From Megamerina dolium (lineage: Eukaryota > Arthropoda > Insecta > Diptera > Megamerinidae): 64,000 nucleotides of DNA. The stretch lies in NCBI GenBank assembly GCA_963854835.1, contig OY978526.1, forward strand, positions 24,892,334-24,956,333, given 5' to 3'. A program made the translations under genes and the position numbers. Below the pieces are notes generated by a model. It saw nothing but the letters and a program-made list of their open reading frames with translations, did no database searches and was not told where the DNA came from. Every line of letters starts with the position of its first letter. The first letter of the stretch is position 1. Below, piece after piece: positions 49,709 to 61,633 of the stretch.

Positions 49709-52700
49709 TAAATAGGTATAAATAACTGTAAGTAAATAATAACTGTATAATTCAATGAATTAATATAACTCATACGCCCAATGAAATATTTTTGCAATCA
49801 TAAATATGCATCAAATTGATTTAGCTTTCATATGGCTTTATATGATACTTTAGAAATAATACTCTAAATATGTTAATACTTCTTGTATTAAATAATACAG
49901 AGCTTTTATATGATATTCGTTGTATAAGGGGCTATCTAAAAATGAAAATGTCTCTGGAAATACTTTCTTATATACATCATAATTCTTTGTTTTATATGAA
50001 TATTCAATCAATTTAATTGCTAAATTAAAAAACAACATAAACAAAGAATATAACTCCATGAAAGGTAGTCATGGTACCTATAAAGCAGTATTTACAGGCA
50101 ATTTTATCTCATCGTAAATGCTATTGAAAGATTCTTTAAATGAAATAAAAACTCATTTGTATCATAAATATAAGACATATTTTTTGTTTGTTTTTACTTA
50201 TTCAATGGCAACATTGCTCAGTTTTACATATCGAAATCTAATATGTGATTTACTCACAACGTTTTCTAATTTACACTGCATGAAATCGAATGAGTAATGG
50301 TGTATGGAATAAATTATATATATATATACATAAATATACATAAATCATATATGCTTATATGCAATATTCAATAAATATTTGATAACATTGCCGGATGCTG
50401 GTATTTGTTGCGTGTTTATACACAACGAGAGTATTATGCATATGATTTTCATCGTAAATCATTAATGAAGTCATTATTGATAAGCTTGTTGGTGTTAAAT
50501 GCATATATATATATGTCTGCACATGCTTATAAGTACATATATATATATATATATTTGAAAATACCTATTTACACATACTCTGCAATAATTATTTCATTGT
50601 TTTCTGATATTTACTTATATGAATTGTACAAAAGTATATTGCAATTGCATAATGGCCATGAATGCATTATGTATTATGCCTCAGCACAAGTAGATTTATT
50701 GCATAACATTCCGTCGTCCGTTGAATGAACATACAAGTATTCACATTAGATAGGGTCAATTACCATAAAAATATAAAATAAGTTGGAAATCTTCAGCACA
50801 CACACAATTGAAGAAGAGAAGAAAATATTATTGCTCATTGAGACATTTCCAATATAATTTCTGCAAAGATCAAATTTATAATAAAAAAATCCTAATTTTT
50901 GATATGGCGCCAAATCAAGTGGATTCAATTGGCGCCAAATCAAGTGGATTCAATTGTGGGTTGGAAATTTCAACTTTTTGGTAACGACCCATTCTAATAT
51001 ACATACATAAACAATACATTTACTTGTAATTCATAATTGTTTAAGATGATCATTAGTTAAACTGCTCATTATTCGACTACCCATCTATTTGGTAATTACA
51101 TTTTAGGCTCTTATTCATAATTACCGCATAACCGCACAACAACAACAACAACAACAATAACAACAGCAATAGTATTTAGCGAATTATTATATTACAAATT
51201 CCATTTAACCAGTTATCACTCACATCTTTCATATTCAATGACCCAAAACAAACGAAAAGGCTCAATAATTGTTATGGCCTCCCCACTAAATACTGAATGA
51301 ACTGACCCACTTGAAGTATGTACATATAAGAGTATATATATATGTGGGTGTGTATGGGTATATGTTGCTGTCGTTTTAATATTTGTCTATTTAAAAGGCA
51401 ATTTTCATATAATAATAATAATTATTATAATAATCCACATCATCATTATCGTCATCATCATCATTATCATTAACATTTTCATTATTTGAAATGTAAATAA
51501 ACAATACAGTTGGGGGAGAAGAGCGACAAGTATATACATGAACATATGTAAGTTAGCGTGTATTAGTACAAAGACGGCAATCATTATGAGATAAAACTAA
51601 AACACATAAACACAGCAGCGTCTACAGTCAGCTACACAAACAGACAACAGTAAAAACAACAGCAACAGTGGCGGCGGCAGCGGCAATACTGTCAGACAGA
51701 CAGAATACATCAATAGACCAGCGGAATGGAGAGCGTATAAGTGGTGCATTGCGGTTGTCGGATTTGCTGTTTATTCTTGCATCATTCTTTGTAGCAATAG
51801 CAATCTGTTTCAACTGAAAGGCAGACAAGCATGTCTATGTCTGTTATTGTATTCATTTTCTTATTATATGTTACTTAGAATAGTCGATTTGTATATATAC
51901 ACTTATGACCATATGCCGCCACATGCTGCCACAGAAGAGTGTCATCATCAACATCAAAAACATCTGCAGTATATGTATATTGTACGTATCTCATACTCGT
52001 ACATGTTGCCACAAACTGTATGTAAAACTGTTAATGCCATTATTGTAATCATTCTAATTATTATTGCAGTATTGTCTTATTATGATTATTATTTGGCTTT
52101 GTGCTTTTCATTTGATGGCCAATGCATTTGTTACAAGTACATTTATTCATAAAGTAAGCACATACACTCAAAAGAAATGTGCGCTTAACTCTTTTCAATT
52201 TGCGAATTAAATGAATGTTGTCATAAGCAACACCAATCCGACCAACTTATGACAACTACGCCCCCCACTGAGGCATGATGATGATGATGATGTAATAAGA
52301 AATTGTAACAGTTTAATAGAGTTTGAGTGTATGTGTGTGTATGCCTTTCAATAATATTTCAAGCATGAAATTTGCATACAAAATTATTGTTCTACTTGTT
52401 CTCGTTCTTGTTGTTCTTATTACTATATGTATTATGATGATTTGGTTTAATCGTAAATTTACAATCATGGGAATGATGCCAAAGTAAAATTAAAAGCGAG
52501 AAAAAAATAACAAAAACACAAACAATGAGTAAGAAGAAGAAGAAGAAGAGGCAATGAAAATAATTTTTACATTTTCACATTATCATCATCCAAACAACTA
52601 AGCAACATATTGACTTACATAGACTTGCGGCGTGCACCTCCACGTCACACCATTACACACCACATCTTCAAACGCAGCATTTTCAACGCTCTGACGCTTT

Positions 52701-53929
52701 CACAGTGCACAACAATACAAGACAACAACAACACAACAATTTTGTTAAAATGATGTGAGAAAAATTGACATAATTAAAAGCAAATTTAATGGAAATATAC
52801 ATAAAAATACATAGCAACAGTGACAGCAGCTGGATGTAAAGAATATAAGAAAAATATGAAGAAGAAGAAGAAAACAAAACATAAACAAAATAATGTTATG
52901 CACAGATGCAACTCGTCCCCATACTCCTACTTGATGGTTTCGTAAGTAAGTCGTTAAAAAATGAAGGCTATATATTTATGTAGTAGGATGTAGGTACATA
53001 ACATATACCGTAATAAATTGAAAGTAGATAACTACAAAAGTGGGAGGCCACATGCAATAGTTAGATAATCAAAGACACGGTGGACGATAGATTGTTTTTC
53101 TTAGAAACACTCAAGCTACACACTTCCACTTCTCAATTAGTCACTGTTATATTAACTTTACACTCTCATACTCTAGCACTTAATTACCATAATTCATTTC
53201 ATATTCTTCTTCATCTTCCTCTTTTCATTGTCTTAAATTATTATCATCGACTCATTCAGTCGTAGACGCAAGCATTTAGTCATGGAGTGGCGCCTAATTT
53301 ACGTGTAGGACGACGTAATTTTTTTTTTTGTTATATTTGTTTATTTTTCAATCATTCAAAGATATACAAGTATGTATAAGAGCCGAAAAGGAAAAAGAAC
53401 ATATAGAAAAGTAGTACAAGTGTACTGGTAATAGGAAAAATTAAATCAAATTATATATACATGTACGCGTATACAATTCAATTAATATCAATTAAATTGA
53501 GGCTTGAATTTTAAAAAGAACTCATTAGCAATTTAAATTTATTCTTTTTCCTCTTTCTTTATTTTTCTTTGTAAATATTTTCATGAATATGTGTTTATAA
53601 GTAAATATCCGTTTGTATATGGGCATTTCGCAGAAGTCAAACAAAAGTGAAACATGTTTGAAATACTGAATATATTTCGTTTAACTTCATACAAAAAATC
53701 TTAAATATATAAAAATTAGCACATTAGTGGAAGAGTAATTTTATTTTATATCGAAAATTTGTGGAAAATTAAAGAATATCTGTATTATGGACTTATAGAT
53801 AGATGTATTCTTGAAAAAAAATTGCTGTGCAGGAGGTTTTCATTCAATATCATGTGTGATAAATTCGAAAAGAAAATCCTTGACAAAAATAATCGTATTT
53901 GCCTACCTTCAATGTTATTGCTTTGTATT
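49709..53929. other. AT-rich non-coding sequence with microsatellites
   Basis: Contents: AT steps near 50316 and 50538; a perfect 25-bp tandem duplication at 50906-50955; CAA near 51140-51160; AAT/ATC tracts near 51410-51470; GCGGCGGCAGCGG near 51670; GAT near 52276-52292; GAAGAA near 52535 and 52858; CT-rich DNA near 53210. Frames up to about 107 codons have no recognised domain. No gene is called. Confidence 0.5.
50906..50955. repeat. Perfect 25-bp tandem duplication
   Basis: GGCGCCAAATCAAGTGGATT plus CAATT occurs at 50906-50930 and again, identical, at 50931-50955. The unit contains the palindrome GGCGCC. Perfect identity implies a recent slippage or duplication event. Confidence 0.9.
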
Positions 53930-54240
53930 TACGTGCACAAATTACAATCGAAAACATTCATTTGTACAAGAGGTAGGCGTGGTTTTTATCTGATTCTGCC
54001 AATATTCGAGCTCATTCATTTTTTGGCAAATATTGGCATATGTACCAAGTTTCAGCTTGATAGCTTTATTTCTTCATGCCTAAAGTATGATAACATACAT
54101 ATGAAAGCATAAGTTTGTATGGGAGTTAAGCGTAGTTTTTATCCAAATCGGCCCATTTTTAAGTATGTTTATAATTAGCTAAATATAATAGTGTGCACCC
54201 GATAACTTTATATTTTCGTGCATAAAGTGCCAAAATAAAC
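53930..54240 (+). repeat. Family A repeat units
   Basis: Two units. One carries CATTTGTACAAGAGGTAGGCGTGGTTTTTATCTGATT-like DNA (about 53958). The other has AAGTTTGTATGGGAGTTAAGCGTAGTTTTTATC-like DNA (about 54111), about 153 bp later. Each is followed by a CAAATATNNNCATATGTACCAAGTTTCAGCTTGATAGC-like block. It matches 4880-5460. Confidence 0.65.
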
Positions 54241-54605
54241 ATTGTAACAGATCAAAACTAAGCCTGTTACAACCTTTTACGTACCTACCTACGAACACTT
54301 CATAAAACAATTAAAATATTCAACGTACCAACAATAAACAAACCATAGCAATCATGTGCATCATAGAAAAGTTAATTTGATGCTTCTTCTTCTCCTTATT
54401 GTCGTCATACAGTAATATCAATAGATGTGTATACACACATACACATACTCGTGTAGTCAATCGATGTGACGACAGAGGAAGAAGAAACAATCAAATGAAT
54501 TTTCATTGAACGTAAAATGTATCACATAAGAATTTTATACTACATAATTCTTAAATGCTTTATAGATAGATATGTACTAAAGGTGTAAAGGATGAGAAAA
54601 AAGGT
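54241..54605. other. AT-rich non-coding sequence
   Basis: A short non-repeat interval between family A units and the less AT-rich block that follows. Nothing recognisable. Confidence 0.4.
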
Positions 54606-55015
54606 AATGAAACCAATCAATGCTTGATCGAGTAAGTCGTGACCTGACATACTAGTTGAAACGATCTTGCTAAAATTTTTGGAATAGGACGGTTCGAATA
54701 GCTTGCTATCCGACCGAGTGTTCTTATAGTCGGGCAGGCAGTAATTCTCTCGACGACTATAAGTAGTTCTTGTCTTAACCGAGGCTGTCTGTTTTCGACC
54801 GCTCGCTTATAGTAGCTCAGCCCGGGGTCATTGACCAACTGCATATACCAGGAGCAACCATCCACCACCCCGTTGGTTGTTCCTATATATTGCTATGAAG
54901 GTCTCCCTCTTCTAGGTGTGAGGACAGGGTGCTGGATACAGGAGATCCCTGTATCAGGCTACCCTACACAGTTATCAGTAGCTTGGATACTACCTCAGCT
55001 GGAAACAAAATTCAC
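54606..55015. other. GC-richer block of unknown origin within family A DNA
   Basis: About 400 bases are clearly less AT-rich than the surroundings. Both strands have open frames here (83 codons on the minus strand at 54617-54868, 71-106 on the plus strand from 54831). Neither shows a motif I can name with confidence. The sharp composition change and family A units on both sides (54240 and 55030) suggest an inserted element, perhaps a retrotransposon scrap. Confidence 0.4.
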
Positions 55016-55019
55016 GCGT

Positions 55020-55260
55020 TACAACATAATGAAACAAAAGATTGTATGGGAAGTAGGCATAGGTTTTCATTCTGTTTGCGCCCTTTTTTTTTTGTATGTC
55101 TATTCCGTAATCAAACTTTGGCAGCGTTATATTTTCGTTCCTAAATCGTGAAATCATACATTGGAAACATACTTTTATATGGGAGGTAGGCGCGATCTTT
55201 ATATGACCACACCCATTTTTTTAACTGATTTGTTAGTTGGTAAAAATCTTCCTTTGTCTC
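55020..55260 (+). repeat. Family A repeat units
   Basis: GATTGTATGGGAAGTAGGCATAGGTTTTCATTC-like (about 55041) and ACTTTTATATGGGAGGTAGGCGCGATC-like (about 55169) blocks, with GCAGCGTTATATTTTCGT between. It belongs with 53930-54240. Confidence 0.6.
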
Positions 55261-56312
55261 AGTTTTCAACTCAATTAAAATTTTGTACGATATCTTTACG
55301 TTTGTCCTTGTTTTTCTTTACATTCCATGCGTTACTGCGTCGTCTATAAACCAAGAAATTCCCACATACTCTACATATATATGTATATTATATGCTCTTT
55401 TTTAATTCAATTAGCAGCGCCAATAAATGCCGATAAAAATATATGAGTATTTATTTATGAAATTCATAAATCGTTTTGCATAATATTTTTGAAACGTCGG
55501 AAACTTTCCACATAAACCGATATTATTTGTTTAAAGTTCATTAATAATATCAACAGCAATTGAAACTATGGCCAATCACGCATAAGAAGCAACAGCACTA
55601 ATACGTACATAAACAGTATCAATTTCGTAGCAATGAAATTTTATTATACTTTAAATTGAAATGTGAATCGACGATCATCATTGAACTACGTTACTACACC
55701 GAAGCCTTAACTCTGGGGAAATCATACTAAATATATTACATACACTACATATGCATTACATAGCCTATGTATATGTAGATACATATATAAGTATGTGTGC
55801 GTGTGTTGGCAATATTAGCAATTTATATTATTGGCAATATTACTGATGTTGTTTTTGGTCGTATTGTTATTTATGTTTGTTGCTATTGTGTTGAATATTC
55901 AATTGTTATTGCATTTATTATAGCCCTTTTCAGATATGACACTTTATGTTGTAAGTTATGTATGTATGTACATAAAAATTGATATGCATTGAGTTTTTAA
56001 ATCAACACATATTCCAATATAATATATTTAATTATATTTGAAAATTTTATATGGAATATTCTAGTATCTAAGAACTAGATTTCACAATTTTCAAGATGTA
56101 TATGTTGAAGGCCTAGATTTAGAAGACATAACTAAGGATCTTCGAGAATGCTGGTGGAGAATATGAAGACAAGATTTCATTTTAAATTCAGCAGAGTTTA
56201 CGAGCTGTTCTCACAATATTTTTTACTAGATTTTTATAATTTTCTTACTACTAAAATATTCATTAATTAAGTCAACAGTCAAGATCAGCCTCCTGAAGAA
56301 TATGAAGTATCT
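55261..56312. other. AT-rich non-coding sequence
   Basis: Poly-T and TATG steps only. No frame with a known motif and no repeat array. It ends at the second SINE. Confidence 0.5.
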
Positions 56313-56323
56313 TCTTGAAACAT
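56313..56323. repeat. Target-site duplication, left copy (SINE 2)
   Basis: TCTTGAAACAT here matches TCCTGAAACAT at 56694-56704 (10 of 11), bracketing the second SINE copy. Confidence 0.75.
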
Positions 56324-56693
56324 AAAAAAAAAAAAAATAAATATGTGGCACTTAAAGCCCCAAAGGGCTCATTGGCCGAGCTTCTCTTCCATTACTGTTG
56401 TGCGTCTTAAATTTGGACAGTATTAGAATGGACCTACTTATTTTAGCCGGTTCCGAACGGCAGAACACTTGTGACATCACTTTTTCTGAGCTTTGTCACA
56501 GAGTTCTTTTTAGAAGCTTTTTCATGGCAAGTTGTTACTGTCGGAAGAATTGCCAATTGCTTGCCGACAGGTGGGTACCGTTCGAAAGAAAAATCTTTTC
56601 GATATTAAATTTTGTTATGCATCAGCCGGGTATTGAACCACGACCTACAGATCAGAAGGCGAACACACTAACCACTGAGCTACGGCACCCACA
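56324..56693 (-). mobile_element. tRNA-derived SINE, copy 2
   Basis: Nearly identical to 30088-30451 along its length, with only scattered single-base changes and small indels, for example an extra T near 56507. Read on the minus strand it has the same A box (TAGCTCAGTGG) and a B box with one change (GGTTCAATACC), then the same body. The 3' end is a longer A/T-rich tail, seen on the plus strand as a 15-base poly-A run then TAAATATGTGG. An 11-bp near-perfect duplication flanks it. The insertion site is unrelated to that of copy 1, so this is independent retroposition and not segmental duplication. Confidence 0.85.
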
Positions 56694-56704
56694 TCCTGAA
56701 ACAT

Positions 56705-56979
56705 CCTATACTTTAATTGATAATTGCAAGTACAATAGCATATTGTGAGAACATTATATAATTATATTTTCTTGCATAATGCTTGAATTACTTGTATAAA
56801 CATTAGGGTGCCTCATCCCCATAAAAAAAATACTTTTGTATTGGATATTGACGTGATGTTCATCTGAAAATGCCCATTTTCAAATAAGCACTCTCTCTAT
56901 TAACAAATAATTGCATGCGCTGAGCTGCAGTTTAATAACTTTGTAAGCTTATGAGTAAAATCTACAAATAAACATTCGA
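56705..56979. other. AT-rich non-coding sequence
   Basis: A short interval, possibly including weak family A traces (GCGCTGAGCTGCAGTTTAATAAC near 56918). No gene. Confidence 0.4.
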
Positions 56980-57240
56980 AGACATACTTTTGTATGAGAG
57001 GTAGGCGTAATTTGAGTTCGATTGCATCCATTCTCAAACAAGTTCATTAACATAATCATATGTACCGAGTTTTTTTTGTTCAAAGTGTGAAAAAATACAT
57101 TTGAAAACATATTTTTGTATGAGAGGTGGGCGTGGTTTTCATTCGATTACCTCCATTTTCGAACTCATCTCTTAGTTGCTGAAAATAAACCTGTATACCA
57201 ATTTTCAGCTCGATCGCTCTATAATTACATCAGTTATCGT
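56980..57240 (+). repeat. Family A repeat units
   Basis: ACTTTTGTATGAGAGGTAGGCGTAATTTGAGTTCGATTGC-like (about 56987) and ATTTTTGTATGAGAGGTGGGCGTGGTTTTCATTCGATTACC-like (about 57111) blocks, followed by CTCATCTCTTAGTTGCTGAAAATAAACC and TTTTCAGCTCGATCGCTCTATAAT. These are among the clearest plus-strand copies of the unit. Confidence 0.65.
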
Positions 57241-58575
57241 GCGAACAGGCAGTTTCATATAATTTTTTTCACATAATTCAAAATAATTGAAAAATATATT
57301 TCAATAAATTCTAAATTAATATTTTTAGAAAATATACATACATTTTTTTCATAATTATTTTCTGGTAAAAACTACAACTCCTTTAGGCAACTTAATTTGT
57401 ATACTCTCATGTCCATCAGTTATTAATTATACTGATATATTTAGTTGTACATATAGATACATACATGTACATTCCATGTTATAAGAACACACTGCATTCC
57501 TTAGCAATTGAGTTATTTATTGTGTCTTGTTAAGGTTCTAATTTAGCTACGACAAAGAGGGTATAATTTATTTAAAATGAAACTCATACATAACTATACT
57601 ATAAGTATATACATAGTATATAAATACTTATAATATAATATGAGTACATTGAAATTTTAAAGTAGTTGTTTTTGTGAAACATATTACTTCTTTCAAAATC
57701 TTTTGTACGAAAATAAATAAAAAACTTAATATGACTTATCCTTCTCGCATATAGTTTTTTTTTTGTCGATATAAATATGAATATAGGATTAGGGTTTTAA
57801 TAAATGAAAGTACACATGTATACGTGTAGCTGTGTGCGTATAATCCTTTAATATAAAAGAGTTATATACTTATATATTACCAAGGCAATATTCACACAAA
57901 TATGTACATCCATATAAGCCTACACACTTTAGCAAAAATGTAATAAACATTCAATTCAGAGAAGAAAAAAAATGTGCGTAGGTAGGAGTACTTGCACTCA
58001 GAAAAAACTGACGTATAATTAAAAAAAAAATATAGAATTACATTCCATTAATCAGGGCCTGCTTTTCAATTAATAATAAATCACTTAACAATCCAGGTAA
58101 AGTTTTCAACTTTACACAAAATATGTTTGCAATTTTTGGAACATTATTTAAAATCTATTTAATACTATGCAATTTTTTCTCCGAGTGTATATACATTTGA
58201 GCAGTGGGATAAAGAGAAATCATACAGACGAAGAAATCTCACTGATTGGCAACATTTGTCTGTGACATACCAAAGAATTTATTATGACTGTAAAGAATTA
58301 TTGCAACAGCAGAGGCTGTGGCAACGATAGCAGTAACAACACACTCGCACTATACAAGTACGATATAAAGCCTCTAACATAATTCTCACAATATACATAC
58401 ACACACACATATGTATACCTATTATAATATATTAAGCAATCAGGTGCTGGTATGAAATGAAAAAGGATGAATGAATACAATAAGTAACATACAATGGTAG
58501 TGAAAGAGAATATGGAATTGTATTCAACAATGTAAATTGGATAAAATTGTACTTACAATAGACATCCTTTAAAAG
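57241..58575. other. AT-rich 3' flank (or 3'UTR/intron) of the Patj-family gene
   Basis: No gene is seen. On the minus strand, just after the Patj stop, lie a consensus donor GTAAGT (58556-58551) and, about 295 bases past the stop, an AATAAA (58283-58278) that could serve as a polyadenylation signal if the donor is not used. CA repeats occur near 58397-58409. Confidence 0.45.
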
Positions 58576-61347
58576 CTATGTGCTCGGTGAATCGCGTTCT
58601 TCATCTGGTGATCCTATATTACTTTCCGAAGTTGAAAGCGGTCGACATATGCCAAGTGTTGTAATCCCTATTGGCATGCCCTTCAGTATGATAACAGCTT
58701 CATCCAATGTGACGCCACATAGATTATGATCGCCAACACTGACTAAACGATCGCCGGGGAAAATTTCGTTGGTCGTCTCGGCCGAACCACCGCGTATGAG
58801 ACCACGTATCACAATAACTTTAGCATCGGCATCAATGGGATCTTGATAGTCCAATACGGAGAAACCGAAACCTTGTTCGGTTTTTTCAATTTCGATTGTT
58901 GTGACCTCAGTGCACCAAAGTGCCACTCCGGAGACGTTCTCCAATGATTTGGAGCGCTGCTGATCGGTCAATGTGGCAGTGCTTGAAGTGTAGAGTGAAC
59001 TCTCCGAGAGCGCTTTATTCGTTAGCAAATTTTGTAGGCTCTGATGACCGCCCGGCAATAAGCTGCGCGTTTCAAATGCTTCCGGATTTTGAGATGTATT
59101 GATTACGGAGGGTGCAGTTGGTCCGCGAGCGCACACCAACTTTACACGCGATGGCAGTTCTTTGAGTATCTTAACTACTTCGATATGTTTCAGTCCTTGC
59201 AGTTTGTGTTCGTTCACTTGCAGTAATTCATCACCGGGTTTTAGAAGTCCTTGTTTCCCCACGGGCCCATCCTCGAGTATCGAACGTATATAGTGATGTG
59301 GTCGTTTTTCAATACCACCCTCTACATCCACTGTGCCCTCCAGGCTGATTCCTAGACCTGAAAGTTTATTTATTTCGGCTACAATAATTTCACTGTCGGG
59401 ACACTCACTTTTCCAGGTCACTTTCGTCGGGTCCACGCGTGGAGCTGAATATGCACTCTTGGCGGCTGCCATCGATACCACTGTTGTTGTTGGCGCTGTT
59501 GTTGGCGACAATTTTGTCATCACGTTTTCCATTGTGGGCGTTTTACCATTGGCTTGCGCTAATTTCTTATGGACTTTTGGTTGTTCTGATGAATTCTTGT
59601 TACACCAATCCTTGCCGTTATTGTCATCTATGTCAAATGAACAGATATTATCATAGATGTGAGCCACTTTGCCATTCGCTACTGGTTTTGCATCCGGTGT
59701 ACTTGGTGTTTTTTGCCCTTTGGCATAGCTACCAGTACCGCTTTGATCGCTACGATCCAGCATATTGGACATGTTGGAGTCGACAGTGTCACGCGATGGA
59801 AAATCATTGAATTCAATAATCACAGCACCGCCATCTGTAACTATTGAATCGGCATCGGATTTTGGCGGTAACCATGACAGAGTGGCAATCGATGGAGAAG
59901 CTGGCAATGATGTCTGCGACTGTGTATCACCTTTCAGCTCTGTTAACGCATTTTGTAGATGCTCATATTTGCGCCCACGTAAAAATCGTTCCAATGTCAA
60001 ATGCACCTCGATGTCGGTGTTGCGTAATATTTCAACGGCCTGATGATTCGTTACGCCAGCCAGGGTTTTACCATCGACCGCCACAATGCGATCATTTATC
60101 TGTATTTTTCCACTCATTTCGGCAGCACTTCCTTCGATAATGCTCTTTACGAAAATACCTGACAGATCTTCCTCTTCACACACATATCCCGCCACCGTAA
60201 TACCGAGCCCGTATACATTCTTGCGTAATTCCACTACATAGGTTTCCGTTTCTGGCGAGTCCATATAATTGGACGATGTTATCGAACAGCAATCGAACTC
60301 GTTACTTAGGGTACTCCTCCTCATCATTGGGGTGCTGGCAGCATCTCCAGCTATCACAGTTTCGATGTGGTCCATATTCGTGCACAAGCCTGCAGCAGCA
60401 ATAGGTGTCCCAACAGTCTTTGGCAGCGTCGATGCTGGTGATACAATCGAAAATGGCACAATATCCAAATCTCTAGGGCACATGCGCGCTGTACTGCTTG
60501 TCGCAGTCAGTTCCACTGGTATCGGAGGCAGTGGCAAATCAGCGAGTTCAGTGTCTGGCGTAGTCAGAAAACAAGCAGCACCCCTGACGCCACTGCCTCC
60601 GCTTCCGCGTCCGCCTCCACTGCCGCCAGCACATGTCGCACTAGTTGCGAAGCTGGGATTGTGAAAGAGGTGTCGCGACAGTTCTTCCGGGTCGGAAAGG
60701 AGCTTAGTTGGAATAATTGGCGCATGAGAAGCCAACGTCTGGAAGTCCGTGGATGTCGGTTCCACGGGCCGTGCCACAATCAATCGAACATGAGCTCCAG
60801 TCTGACGAAGAACCGTTGCCACTTGTTCGGAACTGAAACCGCGCAAATTCACTTCGCCTATCTGTAGCAGATGATCGCCACACTGCAAACGTCCATCGCG
60901 CTCCGAAACACCACCGGGCGTCAGTGTCTTAATCACAACGCCAGTACTACGGCCGCCAACCAAAATGAAACCCAATCCATTGCCATCGTTAAACAAATCG
61001 ATAACTTCCACCTGTGACCATTCGGTGCTTAAAACCATGACGTTACCTGCTTCGCGATTTCGAATTGAACGGCGGTTATCGAGAAAGGCAGCAGCAAAAT
61101 GCGGACAGCTGCTAACATGACGTGAATGCAACAACGATGTTGTGGCTGTTGCTTGTAGTGGTGATGACGTGACAGTTGACGTTGATGATGGAACGAACAG
61201 CAGCGGAGAACTTGACACGGATGCGAACGTGTGCGAAGGCTTTAGCAATTTAGATGATGATGATGAGTTGAACGACAATGAATCAAGCGCGTACGATGAT
61301 GCTGATAATGATGATGGCGATGGTAATGATGGTAATGGCTCTTGCAA
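58576..61347 (-). CDS. Patj: Patj-family scaffold protein with four PDZ domains (main exon)
   Basis: Patj proteins link Crumbs and Stardust (Pals1) at the apical cell cortex and help set epithelial polarity. Counting residues from the codon at 61347, four PDZ domains lie at about 111-195 (carboxylate loop GLGF), 368-455 (GLGI), 652-741 (GLGI, with EGTVDVEGG and PHHYIRSIL) and 813-904 (GFGF). The spacing and the phrases GYVCEEEDLSGIFVKS and FSVLDYQDP match Drosophila Patj as I remember it. Linkers are long, Ser/Thr-rich and diverged. The stop is TAG (58578-58576). Codon 61347 is TTG, not a start: the first ATG in frame is at 61038, just before PDZ1, and the frame stays open upstream to 61404. 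The usual N-terminal L27 domain, which binds Pals1, is not in the window. The true start is therefore in upstream exons, or the gene is a shortened paralogue. PDZ identity looks moderate, so a paralogue cannot be excluded. Confidence 0.85.
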   Translation of the reverse strand: MQEPLPSLPSPSSLSASSYALDSLSFNSSSSSKLLKPSHTFASVSSSPLLFVPSSTSTVTSSPLQATATTSLLHSRHVSSCPHFAAAFLDNRRSIRNREAGNVMVLSTEWSQVEVIDLFNDGNGLGFILVGGRSTGVVIKTLTPGGVSERDGRLQCGDHLLQIGEVNLRGFSSEQVATVLRQTGAHVRLIVARPVEPTSTDFQTLASHAPIIPTKLLSDPEELSRHLFHNPSFATSATCAGGSGGGRGSGGSGVRGAACFLTTPDTELADLPLPPIPVELTATSSTARMCPRDLDIVPFSIVSPASTLPKTVGTPIAAAGLCTNMDHIETVIAGDAASTPMMRRSTLSNEFDCCSITSSNYMDSPETETYVVELRKNVYGLGITVAGYVCEEEDLSGIFVKSIIEGSAAEMSGKIQINDRIVAVDGKTLAGVTNHQAVEILRNTDIEVHLTLERFLRGRKYEHLQNALTELKGDTQSQTSLPASPSIATLSWLPPKSDADSIVTDGGAVIIEFNDFPSRDTVDSNMSNMLDRSDQSGTGSYAKGQKTPSTPDAKPVANGKVAHIYDNICSFDIDDNNGKDWCNKNSSEQPKVHKKLAQANGKTPTMENVMTKLSPTTAPTTTVVSMAAAKSAYSAPRVDPTKVTWKSECPDSEIIVAEINKLSGLGISLEGTVDVEGGIEKRPHHYIRSILEDGPVGKQGLLKPGDELLQVNEHKLQGLKHIEVVKILKELPSRVKLVCARGPTAPSVINTSQNPEAFETRSLLPGGHQSLQNLLTNKALSESSLYTSSTATLTDQQRSKSLENVSGVALWCTEVTTIEIEKTEQGFGFSVLDYQDPIDADAKVIVIRGLIRGGSAETTNEIFPGDRLVSVGDHNLCGVTLDEAVIILKGMPIGITTLGICRPLSTSESNIGSPDEERDSPST

Positions 61348-61404
61348 AAGTTGATGCGGCTGCTGTTCGTGCTCTGTATCAAATTGCTTACTATTTAGAT
61401 TACG
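61348..61404 (-). other. Open extension upstream of the PDZ exon
   Basis: Nineteen further codons continue the PDZ frame without a stop or an ATG, reading RNLNSKQFDTEHEQQPHQL. They begin right after the TGA at 61407-61405. The Gln/Glu-rich composition looks like coding linker. An acceptor-like CAG lies within it (GATACAG at 61380-61374), so the exon may begin inside this stretch. Confidence 0.45.
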
Positions 61405-61601
61405 TCAAGTAAATACTTCCGTTCGCAATGCTTCATATACTTCTTCATTCACCGCTATCGCTTGCTGTGCTGCTGCTCCTCCTTCAGTTTCTTCTATGAT
61501 TAACTCGCTATGAAATGGTGACTTTATTTTATTATGACCGCACGGTGTTTCATATATGCTATCAATATTGTTACTGCAATTATTATTAGTATGTGTTCTA
61601 T

Positions 61602-61633
<32 letters not shown>

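Noticed and set aside
59333..60664. Plus-strand frames of 92-131 codons opposite the Patj-family exon
   Set aside because: Antisense shadows of the PDZ reading frame.
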